A DNA stretch of 7,037 nucleotides, from the NCBI GenBank assembly GCA_021847625.1, contig JAJZQK010000166.1, positions 1 through 7,037 on the forward strand, in the 5' to 3' direction. How positions within the stretch are numbered: position 1 is the stretch's first letter; each line of letters starts with the position of its first letter. Origin of the DNA: Chloroflexota bacterium. GTDB taxonomy: Bacteria; Chloroflexota; FW602-bin22; JAMCYS01. Both the position numbers and the translations under genes were made by a program. Below, one piece after another: positions 6,302-7,037 of the stretch. The notes below the pieces were generated by a model. The model was not told the origin of the DNA and searched no databases. It was given only the letters and a program-made list of their open reading frames with translations.

Positions 6302-6330
6302 AAGCTACAGCTAGCTAGCCATGCAGTCAA
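6302..6330 (-). promoter_or_regulatory. Candidate sigma70-type promoter for the cas5c operon
   Basis: On the minus strand, TTGACT (6325-6330) matches the -35 consensus at five of six positions and is followed 17 bp later by TAGCTT (6302-6307), which keeps the first, second and last bases of the -10 consensus. Transcription would start near 6295, giving a 5' leader of roughly 100 nt ahead of cas5c. The -10 is weak, so this is tentative. Confidence 0.35.
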
Positions 6331-6380
6331 GCCTTGTGAATGTATAACGGTTAGCACCTAGCAAGCCCGCGCCCCCTCTC

Positions 6381-6457
6381 GTCATCCCCGCGGAAGCGGG
6401 GATCCATCCGGTGCGTGGCCATACCAGGGACTGGATCCCCGCTTGCGCGGGGATGAC
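6381..6457. repeat. Dispersed inverted repeat (PAQAGIQ/WIPASAGMT type)
   Basis: Two 26-bp arms at 6381-6406 and 6432-6457 are inverted copies with 25 of 26 bases matching, separated by 25 bp. Each arm is itself a hairpin: ATCCCCGC, a 4-nt loop, then GCGGGGAT. Spurious translation across it gives VIPAQAGIQ and WIPASAGMT, peptides known from a widespread family of short intergenic repeats in bacterial genomes. Such units resemble REP or MITE-like elements and may be mobilised in trans. It lies about 75 bp downstream of the cas3 stop, where its stems could protect the cas3 mRNA end or reduce read-through into cas5c. Confidence 0.88.
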
Positions 6458-6530
6458 AAGAGCGCCGGCAGAGCCTGCATGATCCCTCGCGGCAACGAGC
6501 ACCCCAGCAGCAACCGCTAAACCGGACTAC

Positions 6531-7037
6531 TTAGACGACGAGCGTATCGGGATCGGGGTCGTCGCCGGTAAGGCCGCGGATGGGGTCGTAGGCGCCGAGC
6601 CACTGGCCGAGGCCCGGCAGGATTGGCGTCAGCAGGCCCTGGCGCCTGTACTTCTCCGCCTGGCGTTTCCGCAGGGAGACGAGGTACGGCTGTAGGCGGC
6701 GGACGAGAGTTCGCGCCTCGGGGTTGCCCGCCCGCAGGCGGTCGACCAGCGTGCGAGTAGCCTGCTGTGCGTCGGCCGGGCCGTAGGGGACGACGACGCT
6801 CTCCGTGTCGTCCTCGATCATCCGAAAGCGGCGGGCGACCTCGGGGTAAGCGAACGACCGCCGCAGGTCCTGCACGCCGTGGGCGTCGGTATCGACCGTC
6901 TCGAAGAGGCGCTTGAAATAGACTTTGGCGGTGGTCGGGTCGTCCGGCTCCACCCCCGCCCCGAGCAAAGCGGCGCTCAGGCCGCAGGCGACCGTGTAGG
7001 TGCCGGGCGGCGTGCCGCCGTCCTTGGGCCGGAAGAC
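6531..7037 (-). CDS. cas3: CRISPR-associated helicase-nuclease Cas3, C-terminal part
   Basis: Cas3 is recruited by Cascade and unwinds and degrades the target DNA strand. Only the last 168 residues are in the window; the gene is open through the right edge, and the HD nuclease and helicase motifs lie outside. The visible part begins VFRPKDGGTPPGTYTVACGL and contains KVYFKRLFETVDTD, FAYPEVARRFRMIEDD and VVVPYGPADAQQATRTLV. These match the accessory C-terminal domain of I-C Cas3 as I remember it. No internal ATG or TTG should be taken as a start: the coding sequence continues upstream without a break. It is the first gene of the standard I-C order, but here it is 332 bp from cas5c, so it may be transcribed separately. 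Confidence 0.93.
   Translation of the reverse strand, partial: VFRPKDGGTPPGTYTVACGLSAALLGAGVEPDDPTTAKVYFKRLFETVDTDAHGVQDLRRSFAYPEVARRFRMIEDDTESVVVPYGPADAQQATRTLVDRLRAGNPEARTLVRRLQPYLVSLRKRQAEKYRRQGLLTPILPGLGQWLGAYDPIRGLTGDDPDPDTLVV

Larger units (their letters stand above)
6199..6530. other. Intergenic region between cas3 and cas5c
   Basis: This 332-bp region has no credible gene. It separates cas3 from the compact cas5c-to-cas2 operon and holds, in the direction of transcription, the dispersed inverted repeat (6381-6457), a candidate promoter (6302-6330), a perfect palindrome (6270-6289) and the cas5c ribosome binding site. I see no clear intrinsic terminator with a U tract after cas3. Confidence 0.8.

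Noticed and set aside
6199..6357. A 53-residue N-terminal extension of cas5c
   Set aside because: It runs through the GC palindrome and candidate promoter, has no Cas5 similarity, and the ATG at 6198 has AAGGAGG.
6311..6502. A 63-codon open frame containing PAQAGIQ and WIPASAGMT
   Set aside because: This peptide is the known spurious translation of a dispersed intergenic repeat, not a gene.
1..7037. The possibility of a new defence system or an extra cargo gene in the locus
   Set aside because: Every sizeable coding region is explained by the standard I-C set in its usual order, and no additional gene is supported.

Overview
The window is the 3' part of a type I-C CRISPR-Cas locus from a high-GC bacterium. 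All recognised genes lie on the minus strand. Reading from right to left they are the C-terminal end of cas3, a 332-bp intergenic region, then cas5c, cas8c (with an internal cas11c start), cas7c, cas4, cas1 and cas2, a leader of about 230 bp, and a seven-repeat CRISPR array that probably runs off the left edge. The host cannot be named from this sequence. It is GC-rich, uses strong GGAGG-type ribosome binding sites, and carries a dispersed palindromic repeat of the kind whose spurious translation contains PAQAGIQ and WIPASAGMT. That repeat is common in several bacterial phyla.

Layout by region: 1-488 holds the array (37-bp repeats, 34-38-bp spacers). Positions 489-716 are the leader, ending in a hairpin that touches the first repeat. 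Positions 717-2813 encode the adaptation proteins Cas2, Cas1 and Cas4. Positions 2816-6198 encode the interference complex Cas7c, Cas8c/Cas11c and Cas5c. Positions 6199-6530 contain no credible gene but hold a candidate promoter, a perfect GC-rich palindrome and the dispersed inverted repeat. Positions 6531-7037 hold the end of cas3.

How it works together: Cas1-Cas2 with Cas4 select, trim and insert spacers at the leader end. The array is transcribed on the minus strand, and Cas5c cuts each repeat after its 8-bp stem, leaving an 11-nt 5' handle. Cas7c coats the spacer, Cas8c (large subunit) and Cas11c (small subunit, translated from inside cas8c) complete Cascade, and Cas3 degrades the target. 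Genes from cas5c to cas2 are tightly packed (overlaps or gaps of 33 nt or less) and probably form one operon, while cas3 is set apart.

This is a recognisable, apparently complete I-C system, not a new class. The points worth a second look are the strong internal ribosome binding site for Cas11c, a possible zinc ribbon in Cas8c, non-standard residues at the expected Cas5c catalytic positions, a longer than usual repeat, a mutated leader-proximal repeat beside a hairpin, and the repeat-rich spacer between cas3 and cas5c.
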